Shown: piece by piece, positions 51,194 to 59,901 of the stretch
Layout: each line of letters begins with the position of its first letter
Numbering within the stretch: the stretch's first letter is position 1
NCBI RefSeq assembly: GCF_000612585.1
Contig: NZ_JFCA01000031.1
Location: 33,182-97,181, forward strand
Reading direction: 5' to 3'
Origin: Pseudomonas sp. CHM02
GTDB lineage: Bacteria > Pseudomonadota > Gammaproteobacteria > Pseudomonadales > Pseudomonadaceae
Length of the DNA: 64,000 nucleotides
Notes under the pieces: model-generated
Database searches by the model: none
Seen by the model: only the letters and a program-made list of their open reading frames with translations
What the model was told of the DNA's origin: nothing
Program-made: the position numbers and the translations under genes

Positions 51194-51940
51194 CTAAAGC
51201 TGCTGCATCATCTTGCGCACGCCCGCGACATGCCGTCGGCTGACGATCAATGCGTCGCCGTTAAGGCCTTTCAGGAAGAGCTGAAAGTGCCCCAGGGGCG
51301 TGCGCTGAAGGCGTTCGATACGCTCGCGGGCCACCAGCGCGTTGCGGTGGATACGCACGAAGCGGTCGCCGAATTCATCTTCAAGGGCCTTGAGCGGTTC
51401 GTCGAGCAGCACTTCGCCGCCCTGGTGACGCAGGGTCACGTACTTGTGATCGGCAATAAAATAGACCACCTCGCCCAGCGGGATAAGTTCGATGCCTTTG
51501 CGTGTGCGGGCACTGATATGGCTGCGCGGCCCGTTACCACTTTGGGCAGCCGGCTGAGTCAGCGCGGCGAGCTGGACACGGGTCGGGCGCTCGGCCTTTT
51601 TTAGGGCCTTGAGCACTGCCTCGCCGGCCACCGGTTTGATGAGGAAGCTGACACCGCTGGCTTCCAGCGTCTCCGCGGAAAACTCTTCACCGGTTGCGCA
51701 AAACACCACGGCGGGTGGCGACTCGCGCTCGCTCAGTCGGGCGGCAACTTGCAGGCCGTCGAGGCCCGGCATACGGATATCGAGCAGCACCACATCCGGC
51801 TTGAGGCTGTCGATCAACGTCAACGCCTCTTCGCCCGTGGTGGCGCTCGGTTCTAATACTGCGTAACCCTCGAGTTCACTGACCAAACGGCTCAGTCGCT
51901 CGCGGGCTTGGGGTTCGTCATCAACGATCAGGACATTCAT
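51194..51940 (-). CDS. algR: Response regulator AlgR (LytTR type)
   Basis: A 248-residue two-domain regulator. The receiver domain has the acidic pair VDDEP and the phosphorylated aspartate 54 in VVLLDIRMPGLDG; the C-terminal LytTR domain (residues about 140-245) shows GIELIPLGEVVYFIADHKYVTL and VRIHRNALVARERI. In P. aeruginosa AlgR controls alginate, twitching motility and rhamnolipids, and its kinase AlgZ/FimS is encoded just upstream. No such kinase gene is present here. A CRP/Vfr-like palindrome lies about 55 bases ahead of the start at 51940. Confidence 0.96.
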   Translation of the reverse strand: MNVLIVDDEPQARERLSRLVSELEGYAVLEPSATTGEEALTLIDSLKPDVVLLDIRMPGLDGLQVAARLSERESPPAVVFCATGEEFSAETLEASGVSFLIKPVAGEAVLKALKKAERPTRVQLAALTQPAAQSGNGPRSHISARTRKGIELIPLGEVVYFIADHKYVTLRHQGGEVLLDEPLKALEDEFGDRFVRIHRNALVARERIERLQRTPLGHFQLFLKGLNGDALIVSRRHVAGVRKMMQQL

Positions 51941-52445
51941 ATTGCGCTGGATTCCTGCGTGAGTCTCGCACAAGGATAGCGTAGACAGGTGCGGTGACTT
52001 GCGTCACAGCGATCCACGCTAAGACTAGCGCGAGCGGCAAAAAGTGCCCTGAGAATGGCACCCATATTTACCCGGACCTGTTCAATAGCGCCCAAGACCT
52101 GCTGCCTTCGGGCATCGTCGTAGGGTTTGCTGATACACAATCCGAATACCCCCCTTTTTTAATGGATAGTCTGGGCTCTGACCGCATCACCCGACTTTGG
52201 TGCATTCACACACTATCAGTCCAACTGTAGACGCTCACTGAGCCGACATTGCTCAATCGTCAAATATCGTTTCAATAAGCCCCTGTACCCAGTCTCGTCC
52301 CGGACGCGATCGGCGGCAAGGCACTTAGCCATCCTTTGCACAAATAAAAATGCCGACGACCCGCAGCACCGCCTCCACGGGCAACCCTGTTATTATCGCC
52401 GGCACACTTCCATGCCTCTTTATTAAGCAGATCACGAGCGAATCC
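51941..52445. other. Divergent gap algR / argH without a kinase gene
   Basis: These 505 bases hold no supported gene. The longest minus-strand frame (52140 down to 51937) codes for 67 residues with no recognisable histidine kinase motif. The stretch must carry the promoters of algR and argH. A run of C then T (ACCCCCCTTTTTT at about 52146) and a CRP-like palindrome are the only visible marks. Confidence 0.6.
51993..52008. promoter_or_regulatory. CRP/Vfr-like site upstream of algR
   Basis: GGTGACTTGCGTCACA matches the CRP consensus TGTGA-N6-TCACA at nine of ten positions. It lies 53 to 68 bases before the algR start. Vfr is the Pseudomonas CRP homologue, and it has been reported, as I recall, to act on the algZR promoter in P. 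aeruginosa. Confidence 0.5.
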
Positions 52446-53840
52446 ATGAGCACCGACAAGACCAACCAGTCCTGGGGCGGCCGCTTCAGTGAACCCGTCG
52501 ACGCCTTCGTCGCCCGCTTCACCGCCTCCGTCACCTTCGACCAGCGCCTGTACCGCCACGACATCATGGGTTCCATTGCCCACGCGACGATGCTGGCCAA
52601 GGTCGGCGTGCTGACCGACGCCGAGCGCGACAGCATCATCGACGGCCTGACCACTATCCGTGGCGAGATCGAAGCCGGCACGTTCGACTGGCGCGTCGAC
52701 CTGGAAGACGTGCACATGAACATCGAAGCGCGCCTCACCGACCGCATCGGCGTGACTGGCAAAAAGCTGCACACTGGCCGCAGCCGTAACGACCAGGTGG
52801 CCACCGACATTCGCCTGTGGCTGCGTGACGAGATCGACCTGATCCTCGCCGAAATCACCCGCCTGCAAAAAGGTTTGCTGGAGCAGGCCGAGCGTGAATC
52901 GGACACCATCATGCCCGGCTTCACTCACCTGCAGACCGCGCAACCGGTGACCTTCGGCCACCACCTGCTGGCCTGGTTCGAAATGCTCAGCCGCGACTAC
53001 GAGCGCCTGGTGGACTGCCGCAAGCGCGCCAACCGCATGCCATTGGGCAGCGCCGCACTGGCCGGCACCACGTACCCGATCGACCGCGAGTACACCGCAC
53101 AATTGCTGGGCTTCGATGCCGTGGGCGGCAACTCGCTGGATGGTGTGTCGGACCGTGACTTCGCCATCGAATTCTGCGCTGCCGCCAGCATCGCCATGAT
53201 GCACCTGTCGCGTTTCTCCGAAGAGTTGGTGCTGTGGACCAGCGCGCAATTCCAGTTCATCGACCTGCCGGACCGCTTCTGCACCGGCAGCTCGATCATG
53301 CCGCAAAAGAAAAACCCCGACGTGCCCGAACTGGTTCGCGGCAAGAGCGGCCGCGTGTTCGGTGCCCTGATGGGCCTGCTGACCCTGATGAAAGGCCAAC
53401 CCCTGGCCTACAACAAGGACAACCAGGAAGACAAGGAACCGCTGTTCGACGCCGCCGACACCCTGCGCGACTCGTTGCGCGCGTTTGCCGACATGATCCC
53501 GGCGATCAAGCCCAAGCACGCGATCATGCGTGAAGCGGCCCTGCGTGGGTTCTCCACCGCGACCGACCTGGCGGACTACCTGGTACGCCGTGGCCTGCCG
53601 TTCCGCGACTGCCACGAAATCGTCGGCCACGCCGTGAAGTACGGCGTGGACACCGGCAAGGACCTGGCGGAAATGAGCCTGGAAGAACTGCGTCAGTTCA
53701 GCGACCAGATCGAGCAGGACGTGTTTGCCGTGCTGACCCTGGAAGGTTCGGTGAATGCCCGTAACCACGTGGGCGGTACTGCGCCGGCACAGGTGAAGGC
53801 TGCGGTGGTACGTGGCCAGGCCCTGCTCGCCAGCCGCTGA
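52446..53840 (+). CDS. argH: Argininosuccinate lyase
   Basis: A 464-residue enzyme of the fumarase/aspartase superfamily that splits argininosuccinate to arginine and fumarate. The signature GSSIMPQKKNPD is at about residue 280, with TGRSRNDQVATD near 110 and GFTHLQTAQPV near 157 as the other conserved regions. The start at 52446 (MSTDKTNQSWGGRFSEP) is the family start; 32 further codons upstream are open but not conserved. Confidence 0.98.
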   Translation: MSTDKTNQSWGGRFSEPVDAFVARFTASVTFDQRLYRHDIMGSIAHATMLAKVGVLTDAERDSIIDGLTTIRGEIEAGTFDWRVDLEDVHMNIEARLTDRIGVTGKKLHTGRSRNDQVATDIRLWLRDEIDLILAEITRLQKGLLEQAERESDTIMPGFTHLQTAQPVTFGHHLLAWFEMLSRDYERLVDCRKRANRMPLGSAALAGTTYPIDREYTAQLLGFDAVGGNSLDGVSDRDFAIEFCAAASIAMMHLSRFSEELVLWTSAQFQFIDLPDRFCTGSSIMPQKKNPDVPELVRGKSGRVFGALMGLLTLMKGQPLAYNKDNQEDKEPLFDAADTLRDSLRAFADMIPAIKPKHAIMREAALRGFSTATDLADYLVRRGLPFRDCHEIVGHAVKYGVDTGKDLAEMSLEELRQFSDQIEQDVFAVLTLEGSVNARNHVGGTAPAQVKAAVVRGQALLASR

Positions 53841-53846
53841 TCCCCT

Positions 53847-53930
53847 TGTAGGAGCCGGCTTGCCGGCGATGAAGCCCCTGAGATCCCACCTGATCTTGAG
53901 GACGCCATCGCCGGCAAGCCGGCTCCTACA
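53847..53930. repeat. REP pair (TGTAGGAGCCGGCTTGCCGGC type)
   Basis: TGTAGGAGCCGGCTTGCCGGCGAT on the left and ATCGCCGGCAAGCCGGCTCCTACA (in part) on the right are almost perfect inverted copies around a 36-base spacer. Same type as the pair at 10473. It lies between converging argH and the GST gene. Confidence 0.9.
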
Positions 53931-53943
53931 GGTTTGATTGTCG

Positions 53944-54603
53944 CTATTTTTTTGCTGCAATCATCGCCATAAAGGCCGGCATCGCTGCCTCTCTGTCCGC
54001 CGCCACTTTCTGAGCGTTGGGCATGGCATGTAACCTTTCCAGCAACGCCTTGGCCGCTGGCATTTCAGCCAGCAGATCCAGGCCGAACAGCTTCTCGCCC
54101 ACCGCACAGGCGAGGTTCACGCTGTACATGAAATACAGATCGGCAATGGTGAAGCTCTCGCCCGCCACATAGGGCGCGAACTTGCCGTGCCTGCCCAACG
54201 AACCGAACCCCAGCAGCAACTCGGCCTTGGACTTTTCCTTGATTGCCTCCGCTACCGGCATGCCAAAGAACGCCTCGGCAAAACACGCACGGGCAGGCAA
54301 CTCGATGTACAGCTCGATTTCCCGGCACAGCGCCAACACCTGCGCACGCTGGAACGGCTCGGCCGGGAGCAGCGCCGGCCCTTCCTGGGTGTGCTCGATG
54401 TATTCGAGGATCACGCTGGTCTCGTTGATAAAGCCCTGCTTCACCCTCAACACCGGCACCTTGCCTCGCGGACTCACAGCCAGGGCTTCAGGGGTTTGCC
54501 CGGCATAAAAGGGCACCTCTTCGAACGGCAGCCCTTTCTCCAGCAGCGCCAGCTTGACCATGTTGTAGTAGTTGCTGACCGAGAATCCGTAGAGCTTGAG
54601 CAT
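53944..54603 (-). CDS. Glutathione S-transferase family protein
   Basis: A 219-residue protein with an N-terminal thioredoxin-like domain (LKLYGFSVSNYYNMVKLALLEKGLPFEEV in parts; the SNYYN serine/tyrosine area is the likely glutathione contact; SVILEYIEH) and a helical C-terminal domain (FTIADLYFMYSVNL). The start at 54603 has GGAGG eight bases ahead; a 26-codon extension upstream is not family-like. The substrate is unknown. Confidence 0.92.
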   Translation of the reverse strand: MLKLYGFSVSNYYNMVKLALLEKGLPFEEVPFYAGQTPEALAVSPRGKVPVLRVKQGFINETSVILEYIEHTQEGPALLPAEPFQRAQVLALCREIELYIELPARACFAEAFFGMPVAEAIKEKSKAELLLGFGSLGRHGKFAPYVAGESFTIADLYFMYSVNLACAVGEKLFGLDLLAEMPAAKALLERLHAMPNAQKVAADREAAMPAFMAMIAAKK

Positions 54604-54728
54604 GACTGTGCCTCCAGGCCGGGAATGGGGTTGGCTGCGACTGTTATAGATCCCGACGCCCGCCCTGACCAGCAGCATCACCCGCCTGAATGGGGGTAGA
54701 CTGGCGTCCTTTCCTTGAGGAGCCTGCC

Positions 54729-55013
54729 ATGAGCGAGCCGACCGATATCGACAATGACGAAGAAGAATTCGCCGAAACCACGCTGATCGAAGCGATCGAA
54801 AACCAGATCGAAAGCGAAAACCCGCCAGCGGCCAAGGCCACGTTCAACAAGCTGACCCTGGTGGGTTACGAGCGCGAAGAGATCCTGCAACTGATGGCTC
54901 ACGTGCTGGCTGTCGAGATCGACGCACTGTTGGAAGAGGACCGCGCCTTCAATACCGAATGGTATGAAACTGCACTGCGCGCCCTGCCGGAACTGCCGCC
55001 CGAAAAACAATAA
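54729..55013 (+). CDS. Small acidic conserved protein, function unknown
   Basis: A 94-residue soluble protein with a very acidic start (DIDNDEEEFAETTLIEAIE), followed by helices (SENPPAAKATFNKLTLVGYEREEILQLMAHVLAVEIDALLEE in part). TTGAGGAG ahead of the ATG gives a clear ribosome site. I do not recognise a domain name. It lies ahead of the TIGR02647 gene and cyaA on the same strand. Confidence 0.82.
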   Translation: MSEPTDIDNDEEEFAETTLIEAIENQIESENPPAAKATFNKLTLVGYEREEILQLMAHVLAVEIDALLEEDRAFNTEWYETALRALPELPPEKQ

Positions 55014-55109
55014 TTCCGGGGCGCAGTAACACGCTGGACAGTTCGGCAAAGTGCGTTCACCTTATGGCCTGCTAGCCTCTAATAAATTCTTAGAAAGTCT
55101 GGAGTCCTT

Positions 55110-55364
55110 ATGTCGTATACCCCTGAGTTGGTTGCCGAACTGGAAATCCTTGCACTCTTCAACCTGGGCAGCTCCCAGGAAGGTCTGAAAGTCCACCAGA
55201 CCGCTGCTCCCACTGCCATCGCCGCCGCCAAGCGCCTGCATGCAAAAGGGCTTATCGACCAACCCGACGGAGGCTACCTGACCAGCCTTGGCCGGGACGC
55301 TGCCGAGCAAGCACAAACCCTGCTGACCATCCTGACCACCGCCAGCACCAAAGAAGCGGCCTGA
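55110..55364 (+). CDS. TIGR02647 family small protein
   Basis: An 84-residue protein that matches the TIGR02647 family: MSYTPELVAELEILALFNL, then QTAAPTAIAAAKRLHAKGLID and GGYLTSLGRDAAEQAQTLL. The layout resembles a winged-helix DNA-binding fold, but that is only inferred. GGAG precedes the ATG. It is usually found next to cyaA in Pseudomonas, as here. Confidence 0.88.
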   Translation: MSYTPELVAELEILALFNLGSSQEGLKVHQTAAPTAIAAAKRLHAKGLIDQPDGGYLTSLGRDAAEQAQTLLTILTTASTKEAA

Positions 55365-55532
55365 TACCTGTTACCGCCCATGGAGTCCGCTACGTGCGGA
55401 TTCCTGGGGCGTCGCTGTGCAACAGCGAAAATTCTGACGTCAAAAACCATTTCCCTCTAAACCTCCTAAGCTACTGGCTGTAAACTCCCACACGGCCGCC
55501 CACGTCGGGCCCTGCGAGCCACCGACTTCGAC

Positions 55533-58373
55533 ATGACCCGCACCCATGAAATCCGCCCCGACCTGGACGAAGGCATCGACCGCAAGGTGCTGGCCCAGTT
55601 GCGCGCGCGCTTCATGGCCCTCAACGAAGGGCGTATGGCACGGGCCGTCGAGGGGCTGACGCCGCGCCAGCAAAGCGTGTTGAACCTGGTGCCGCTGTTC
55701 TTCCACGTCAACCACCCGTTGCTGCCCGGCTATGTGTCGGGCAGCACGCCGGCCGGCCTGTCGAATTTCGAACCCGACACCCAGGCCCTGACCGAAGCCC
55801 AGCGCCTGACTCGCTCGTTTTCCTACAAACCGCGCCACGGCAACCCGCCGCGACCGATCCACGGTCTGTTCCTGATGGGCAGCCTTGGCACCCTGGCCCA
55901 GGCCGACCAGAGCGACATGGACGTGTGGGTCTGTCATGCCGCGGACCTGAGTGAGAATGAGCTGGCCGAACTGCGCAAGAAATGCCAGTTGCTGGAAGCC
56001 TGGGCCCTGAGCATGGGCGCAGAGGCGCATTTCTTCCTGATCGAGCCGACACGCTTTGTGCTCGGTGAGCGCGACACGCAACTGAGCTCCGACGACTGCG
56101 GCACCACCCAGCATTACCTGCTGCTGGATGAGTTCTACCGCACCGCTATCTGGCTGGCCGGGCGTACACCGATCTGGTGGCTGGTGCCGGTGTATGAAGA
56201 GACCCGCTATGCAGAGTTCACCCACACGCTGATTTCCAAGCGCTTTATCCGCGCCGATGAAACCCTGGACCTTGGCCATCTGGCGCGCATCCCCCCAGGC
56301 GAATTCATCGGCGCCGGGCTGTGGCAACTGTTCAAGGGCATCGAGTCGCCCTACAAATCCGTGCTCAAGCTGCTGCTGACCGAGGTCTACGCCAGCGAAC
56401 ACCCCAACGTGCACTGCCTGAGCCTGCGCTTCAAGCGCGCGGTATTCGCCAACCAGGTGGACCTGGATGAGCTGGACCCTTACATCGTGGTGTACCGCCG
56501 CATCGAGGAGTACCTCAAGGCCCGCAACGAGTTCGAGCGCCTGGAGTTGGTACGGCGCGCGCTGTACCTGAAGGTCAATCGCAAGCTCAGCGGCGGCCAA
56601 CGCACTACCAGCTGGCAACGACTGCTGCTGGAGCGCCTGGCCCACGAATGGGGCTGGGACCAGCGCCAATTGGCGCTGCTGGACAGCCGTAGCCAATGGA
56701 AGGTGCGCCAGGTGGCCTCCGAGCGCCGGGCGCTGGTCAGCGAGCTCAATTACAGTTATCGCTTCCTGACCCAGTTCGCCCGCACCGAACAGACCGTCAG
56801 CCTGATCAACAAGCGCGACCTCAATGTCCTGGGCCGGCGCCTGTACGCCGCCTTCGAGCGCAAGGCTGGCAAAGTCGAGTTCATCAACCCCGGCATCGCC
56901 CCGGACCTGGCCGAAGACACCCTGACCCTGGTGCAATCGCCCAACCGCAAGGAACCGGGCCAGCATCACTGGGGCCTGTACAACGGTAGCCTGACGGCCC
57001 TGGAATGGGAGCACTTTGCGCCGATCAAGCGCAGCCGAGACCTGCTGGAGATGCTGACCTGGTGCCATCGCAACGGCGTGATCGACAGCAGCACGCGCCT
57101 GGCCTTGCACCCCGGCACCAGCGACATGACCGAATTCGAGCTGTTCAACCTGCTCGGCAGCCTGCAACAGACCATCGCCCTACCGTTGGCCAGCGTGGAC
57201 GAAGACCGCCTGCTGCGCTCGGCAGTGCCCGAGGAAGTGCTACTGCTGATCAATGTCGGCATCGACCCGCTCAAGCACCACCGCGACCTGAATATCCTGA
57301 TGACCACCGAACGCACCGACTCCCTGAGTTATGCCGGTGTACGCGACAACCTGGTGCTGACGCTGGACCAGGTCACGCTCAATAGCTGGAACGAGGTGAT
57401 GGTCAGCCGCTACGACGGCCCTCACGCCCTGCTCGACTGCCTGCGCGACTACCTCAACCAGTTGCCGTCGGACCACCTGCCCCGGCTACGAGTGCGCTGT
57501 TTCTGTCACAACCGTGCGCAGTTCATTGCCCAGCGCGTGGAAGAAATCTTCGACACCGCGCAAAACCTGCTGCTGGGCCAGGGTAATCACCGCTATCTGC
57601 TCCAGGTGCAGCAGCACTATCACGTAATGGAACTGATGCCGGGCCAGACCACCCATGTGCCACTACCGACCCAGGATGAGCTGATCGCCTACCTCAGCGA
57701 AGAACTGGCCAGCTACAGCCCGCTGCATCTGGACGCCATGGCCCTGGAAGACCACGACCTGGCCCTGCTGCTGCCGATGGGCATGGCCGATTGCGTGCAG
57801 GTGTTCTACCGGGTCAGTGAAGGCTTCGCCGAGCTGTATGTGCTGGATGAATTCAACGCGCTCTGGCAGCAACGCGTACCGTTTCATGATGAACAGAGCC
57901 TGCTGGCGCCCTTGCAGCGCTTTCTGCAATCGATCCTCTATCGCCGGGATGCGCTGTCGCCGCTGGATCCCCAGGAGCCGCTGAGCGCAGTGCAAATCCT
58001 GTATTACCAGCTATTGCCGTCGGGCAGCGGTCGCGCGCGCGGCGTCGAATCTCGGCCAGCCCCCTTGAATCCGGCGAACAAACCGTTTTATGACGTACAG
58101 GCGATTATCGGCAAGGCAGCGCCGGGCCAAGTGGGGATTACCCTGTATTGCAATCAGCGGGAGTTTTCCGAACTGGAATTTGGCGACCAGCTGTTTGCAG
58201 TGGTCGCCCAGGAAATCGTCGGGCAACGCCGGGAAGCCGAGCGTTACCGCTGCTACATCACCGACCTCGACCTCTCCGGCCTGCTCGGCGATGTGCAAAG
58301 CCCGAGCAACCTGTACCTGCGCTACAAGGCCGAACTGGAGCTGTCGCTCAACGAGGCGCTGAGCCAGATTTAA
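55533..58373 (+). CDS. cyaA: Class I adenylate cyclase
   Basis: A 946-residue class I cyclase that makes cAMP. The N-terminal catalytic half contains GLFLMGSLGTLAQADQSDMDVWVCHA, the nucleotidyltransferase-type site with the SDMDVW aspartates near residue 128, and WWLVPVYEE and IPPGEFIGAGLWQLFKGIESPYKS farther on. The C-terminal half is the regulatory part known from enterobacteria. Size is as expected (about 940-950). No ribosome site is clear before the ATG. It converges on rnk with only 11 bases between stops. cAMP would act through Vfr. Confidence 0.96.
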   Translation: MTRTHEIRPDLDEGIDRKVLAQLRARFMALNEGRMARAVEGLTPRQQSVLNLVPLFFHVNHPLLPGYVSGSTPAGLSNFEPDTQALTEAQRLTRSFSYKPRHGNPPRPIHGLFLMGSLGTLAQADQSDMDVWVCHAADLSENELAELRKKCQLLEAWALSMGAEAHFFLIEPTRFVLGERDTQLSSDDCGTTQHYLLLDEFYRTAIWLAGRTPIWWLVPVYEETRYAEFTHTLISKRFIRADETLDLGHLARIPPGEFIGAGLWQLFKGIESPYKSVLKLLLTEVYASEHPNVHCLSLRFKRAVFANQVDLDELDPYIVVYRRIEEYLKARNEFERLELVRRALYLKVNRKLSGGQRTTSWQRLLLERLAHEWGWDQRQLALLDSRSQWKVRQVASERRALVSELNYSYRFLTQFARTEQTVSLINKRDLNVLGRRLYAAFERKAGKVEFINPGIAPDLAEDTLTLVQSPNRKEPGQHHWGLYNGSLTALEWEHFAPIKRSRDLLEMLTWCHRNGVIDSSTRLALHPGTSDMTEFELFNLLGSLQQTIALPLASVDEDRLLRSAVPEEVLLLINVGIDPLKHHRDLNILMTTERTDSLSYAGVRDNLVLTLDQVTLNSWNEVMVSRYDGPHALLDCLRDYLNQLPSDHLPRLRVRCFCHNRAQFIAQRVEEIFDTAQNLLLGQGNHRYLLQVQQHYHVMELMPGQTTHVPLPTQDELIAYLSEELASYSPLHLDAMALEDHDLALLLPMGMADCVQVFYRVSEGFAELYVLDEFNALWQQRVPFHDEQSLLAPLQRFLQSILYRRDALSPLDPQEPLSAVQILYYQLLPSGSGRARGVESRPAPLNPANKPFYDVQAIIGKAAPGQVGITLYCNQREFSELEFGDQLFAVVAQEIVGQRREAERYRCYITDLDLSGLLGDVQSPSNLYLRYKAELELSLNEALSQI

Positions 58374-58384
58374 AGCGGCTCTTG

Positions 58385-58798
58385 TTACATGGAGAATGCG
58401 CCGCCGTCCTTGGGCTGACCTTCAACGCTGAGCAACTCCAGCTTGAGGGTCTTGCCGCCAGGTGCCGGCCAGTCGATGTGCTGGCCAACCTGCAGGCCCA
58501 GCAAGGCGCTGCCCACCGGCGCCAGGATCGAGATCTTGCCTTCGTCGGCATTGGCATCTTTCGGGTAGACCAGGGTCAAGTGGTAGTCCTTGCCACTGCC
58601 TTGCTCACGGCAATGCACGCTGGAGTTCATGGTCACGACACCCGCAGGCACTTCATCGTGACCAACCACGTCTTCGGCGCGGTCGAGTTCGGCTTGCAAT
58701 GCTTCGACGCCGGGAGATTCGTCGCCCAGGCGGTCGATCAGTTGCTCCAGACGCTGCACGTCAAGACGGGTGAGAATGATGGACGGTGCGGTGGTCAT
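58385..58798 (-). CDS. rnk: Regulator of nucleoside diphosphate kinase Rnk
   Basis: A 137-residue protein with an N-terminal coiled-coil (LTRLDVQRLEQLIDRL) and a GreA/GreB-type C-terminal domain (YHLTLVYPKDANADEGKISILAPVGSALLGLQVGQHIDW, in parts). Rnk binds RNA polymerase and is known in P. aeruginosa as a regulator that can replace AlgQ in nucleoside diphosphate kinase control; both genes are in this window. Transcribed alone and convergent with cyaA. Confidence 0.94.
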   Translation of the reverse strand: MTTAPSIILTRLDVQRLEQLIDRLGDESPGVEALQAELDRAEDVVGHDEVPAGVVTMNSSVHCREQGSGKDYHLTLVYPKDANADEGKISILAPVGSALLGLQVGQHIDWPAPGGKTLKLELLSVEGQPKDGGAFSM

Positions 58799-58825
58799 GA
58801 TTCAGGCAGACTCCTTTTTTCTGCA

Positions 58826-58861
58826 CAAAAAAGCAAAACCCCGCCAGAAAAAGGCGGGGTT
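58826..58861 (-). terminator. Rho-independent terminator after the cyaY operon
   Basis: On the minus strand AACCCCGCC and GGCGGGGTT form a nine-pair stem around TTTTTCT, followed by TTGCTTTTTTG. It ends the cyaY-DUF1289 transcript before rnk. Confidence 0.9.
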
Positions 58862-58929
58862 CTCACGGGCCTCGATGAGTTGAGGCGTACCCGGACACTA
58901 CCACAGCGTCACAAATAAACAAGACGGCC

Positions 58930-59148
58930 TCAGGCGTGCGCCCGGCGCTGATCGGCCTCGGCACAGATCACTCGGCGCCGGGCATCGTCGGCAGAGCGCC
59001 ATTCACGGATATCTTCCACGTGGCGGAAGCAGCCGAGGCAGACTTTCTGTTCGTCCAGACGACACAAACTGATACAAGGTGACGGCACCGCCGGGCTGAC
59101 ATTACTGAACAGCGGCTTCGGCGGACGGACAGGTGCAGGCTGGGTCAC
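58930..59148 (-). CDS. DUF1289 domain protein
   Basis: A protein of about 72 residues with the DUF1289 signature PSPCISLCRLDEQKVCLGCFRHVEDIREW, given in parts; the four cysteines in the C-x3-C-x7-C-x2-C pattern suggest a metal or iron-sulfur site. The start is a GTG at 59148; a TTG two codons earlier would overlap the cyaY stop. It follows cyaY, the iron donor for iron-sulfur assembly, which fits a metal-related role, though none is proven. Confidence 0.85.
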   Translation of the reverse strand: MTQPAPVRPPKPLFSNVSPAVPSPCISLCRLDEQKVCLGCFRHVEDIREWRSADDARRRVICAEADQRRAHA

Positions 59149-59150
59149 GG

Positions 59151-59483
59151 TCAAATCTCGTCGAAATCCAGCTCGGCGCCGGCTTGTTCCAGGACCAGCC
59201 GCGCGAGCATTTCACTGAGCAGCTCATCGCTGGTATCGCACTGCCAATTGTTGTCTTCTTCGTTGTAATCGAAGTGAAAACCACCGGAACGTGCAGCCAG
59301 CCACAGCTGACGCAACGGCTCCTGGCGACTGAAGATCAGTTGAGTGCCGTTCTCGAACTTGACGGTCAGCACGCCGGCCGAGTTTTCCAGGTCCACGTCC
59401 AGGCCGCTGTCGTCGAAAATATCTTCCAGCGCCTGCTGGGTCGAATCCACCAGGTCGTGAAAACGGGCTTCGGTCAAACTCAT
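59151..59483 (-). CDS. cyaY: Iron donor protein CyaY (frataxin homologue)
   Basis: A 110-residue frataxin-family protein that modulates iron supply to the IscS/IscU assembly machine. The acidic first helix (TEARFHDLVDSTQQALEDIFDDSG) binds iron, and the strands VLTVKFENGTQLIFSRQEPLRQLWLAARSGGFHFDY, in parts, are family-typical. It diverges from lptM-lysA and overlaps the DUF1289 gene at its stop. Confidence 0.96.
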   Translation of the reverse strand: MSLTEARFHDLVDSTQQALEDIFDDSGLDVDLENSAGVLTVKFENGTQLIFSRQEPLRQLWLAARSGGFHFDYNEEDNNWQCDTSDELLSEMLARLVLEQAGAELDFDEI

Positions 59484-59721
59484 TGTGGCAACCTCAAAAG
59501 TGTCTGGTTTTGCTCAAGCGCCGCACGATACGGGCGAGCCCCGCCGATTGCAAAGGATACCGATTTCAACACGATTGACGGCGTGAAATATCCTCAACCA
59601 GCGTAGTCCGCTTCCCGCCTATCTCGGCAAACCCCCGCCGGACGGGTATTCCAGCGCATAGGCAAGCTGGCGGGTGGTCGGTATACTCGGGCGCAATTAA
59701 TGCATATTCAAGGATTTCGCC

Positions 59722-59892
59722 ATGAAGCGCCTGATCTCTTCCCTTGCTGCGCTCGTCGCGGTCGCTTGCCTCGTTAGTGCCTGTGGTCAAAAAGGCCCGC
59801 TGTACCTGCCCGATGACAGCAAAGACCCGAATGAACAGGCGCAATCGTCGCAGAAGCCAGCCAAAGCGCATAAGCACGACACCTACGAATAA
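59722..59892 (+). CDS. lptM: Small lipoprotein LptM (LppL)
   Basis: A 56-residue lipoprotein: signal peptide MKRLISSLAALVAVACLVSAC with the acylated cysteine at residue 21, followed by GQKGPLYLPDD, the fixed LptM motif, and a basic, glutamine-rich tail. LptM assists maturation of the LptD outer-membrane LPS translocon. The gene precedes lysA by nine bases, as in other Pseudomonas. Confidence 0.93.
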   Translation: MKRLISSLAALVAVACLVSACGQKGPLYLPDDSKDPNEQAQSSQKPAKAHKHDTYE

Positions 59893-59901
59893 GGGAACTC
59901 C

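Noticed and set aside
51937..52140. Remnant of algZ upstream of algR
   Set aside because: The 67-residue frame shows no H-box, N-box or membrane segment of a LytS-type kinase.
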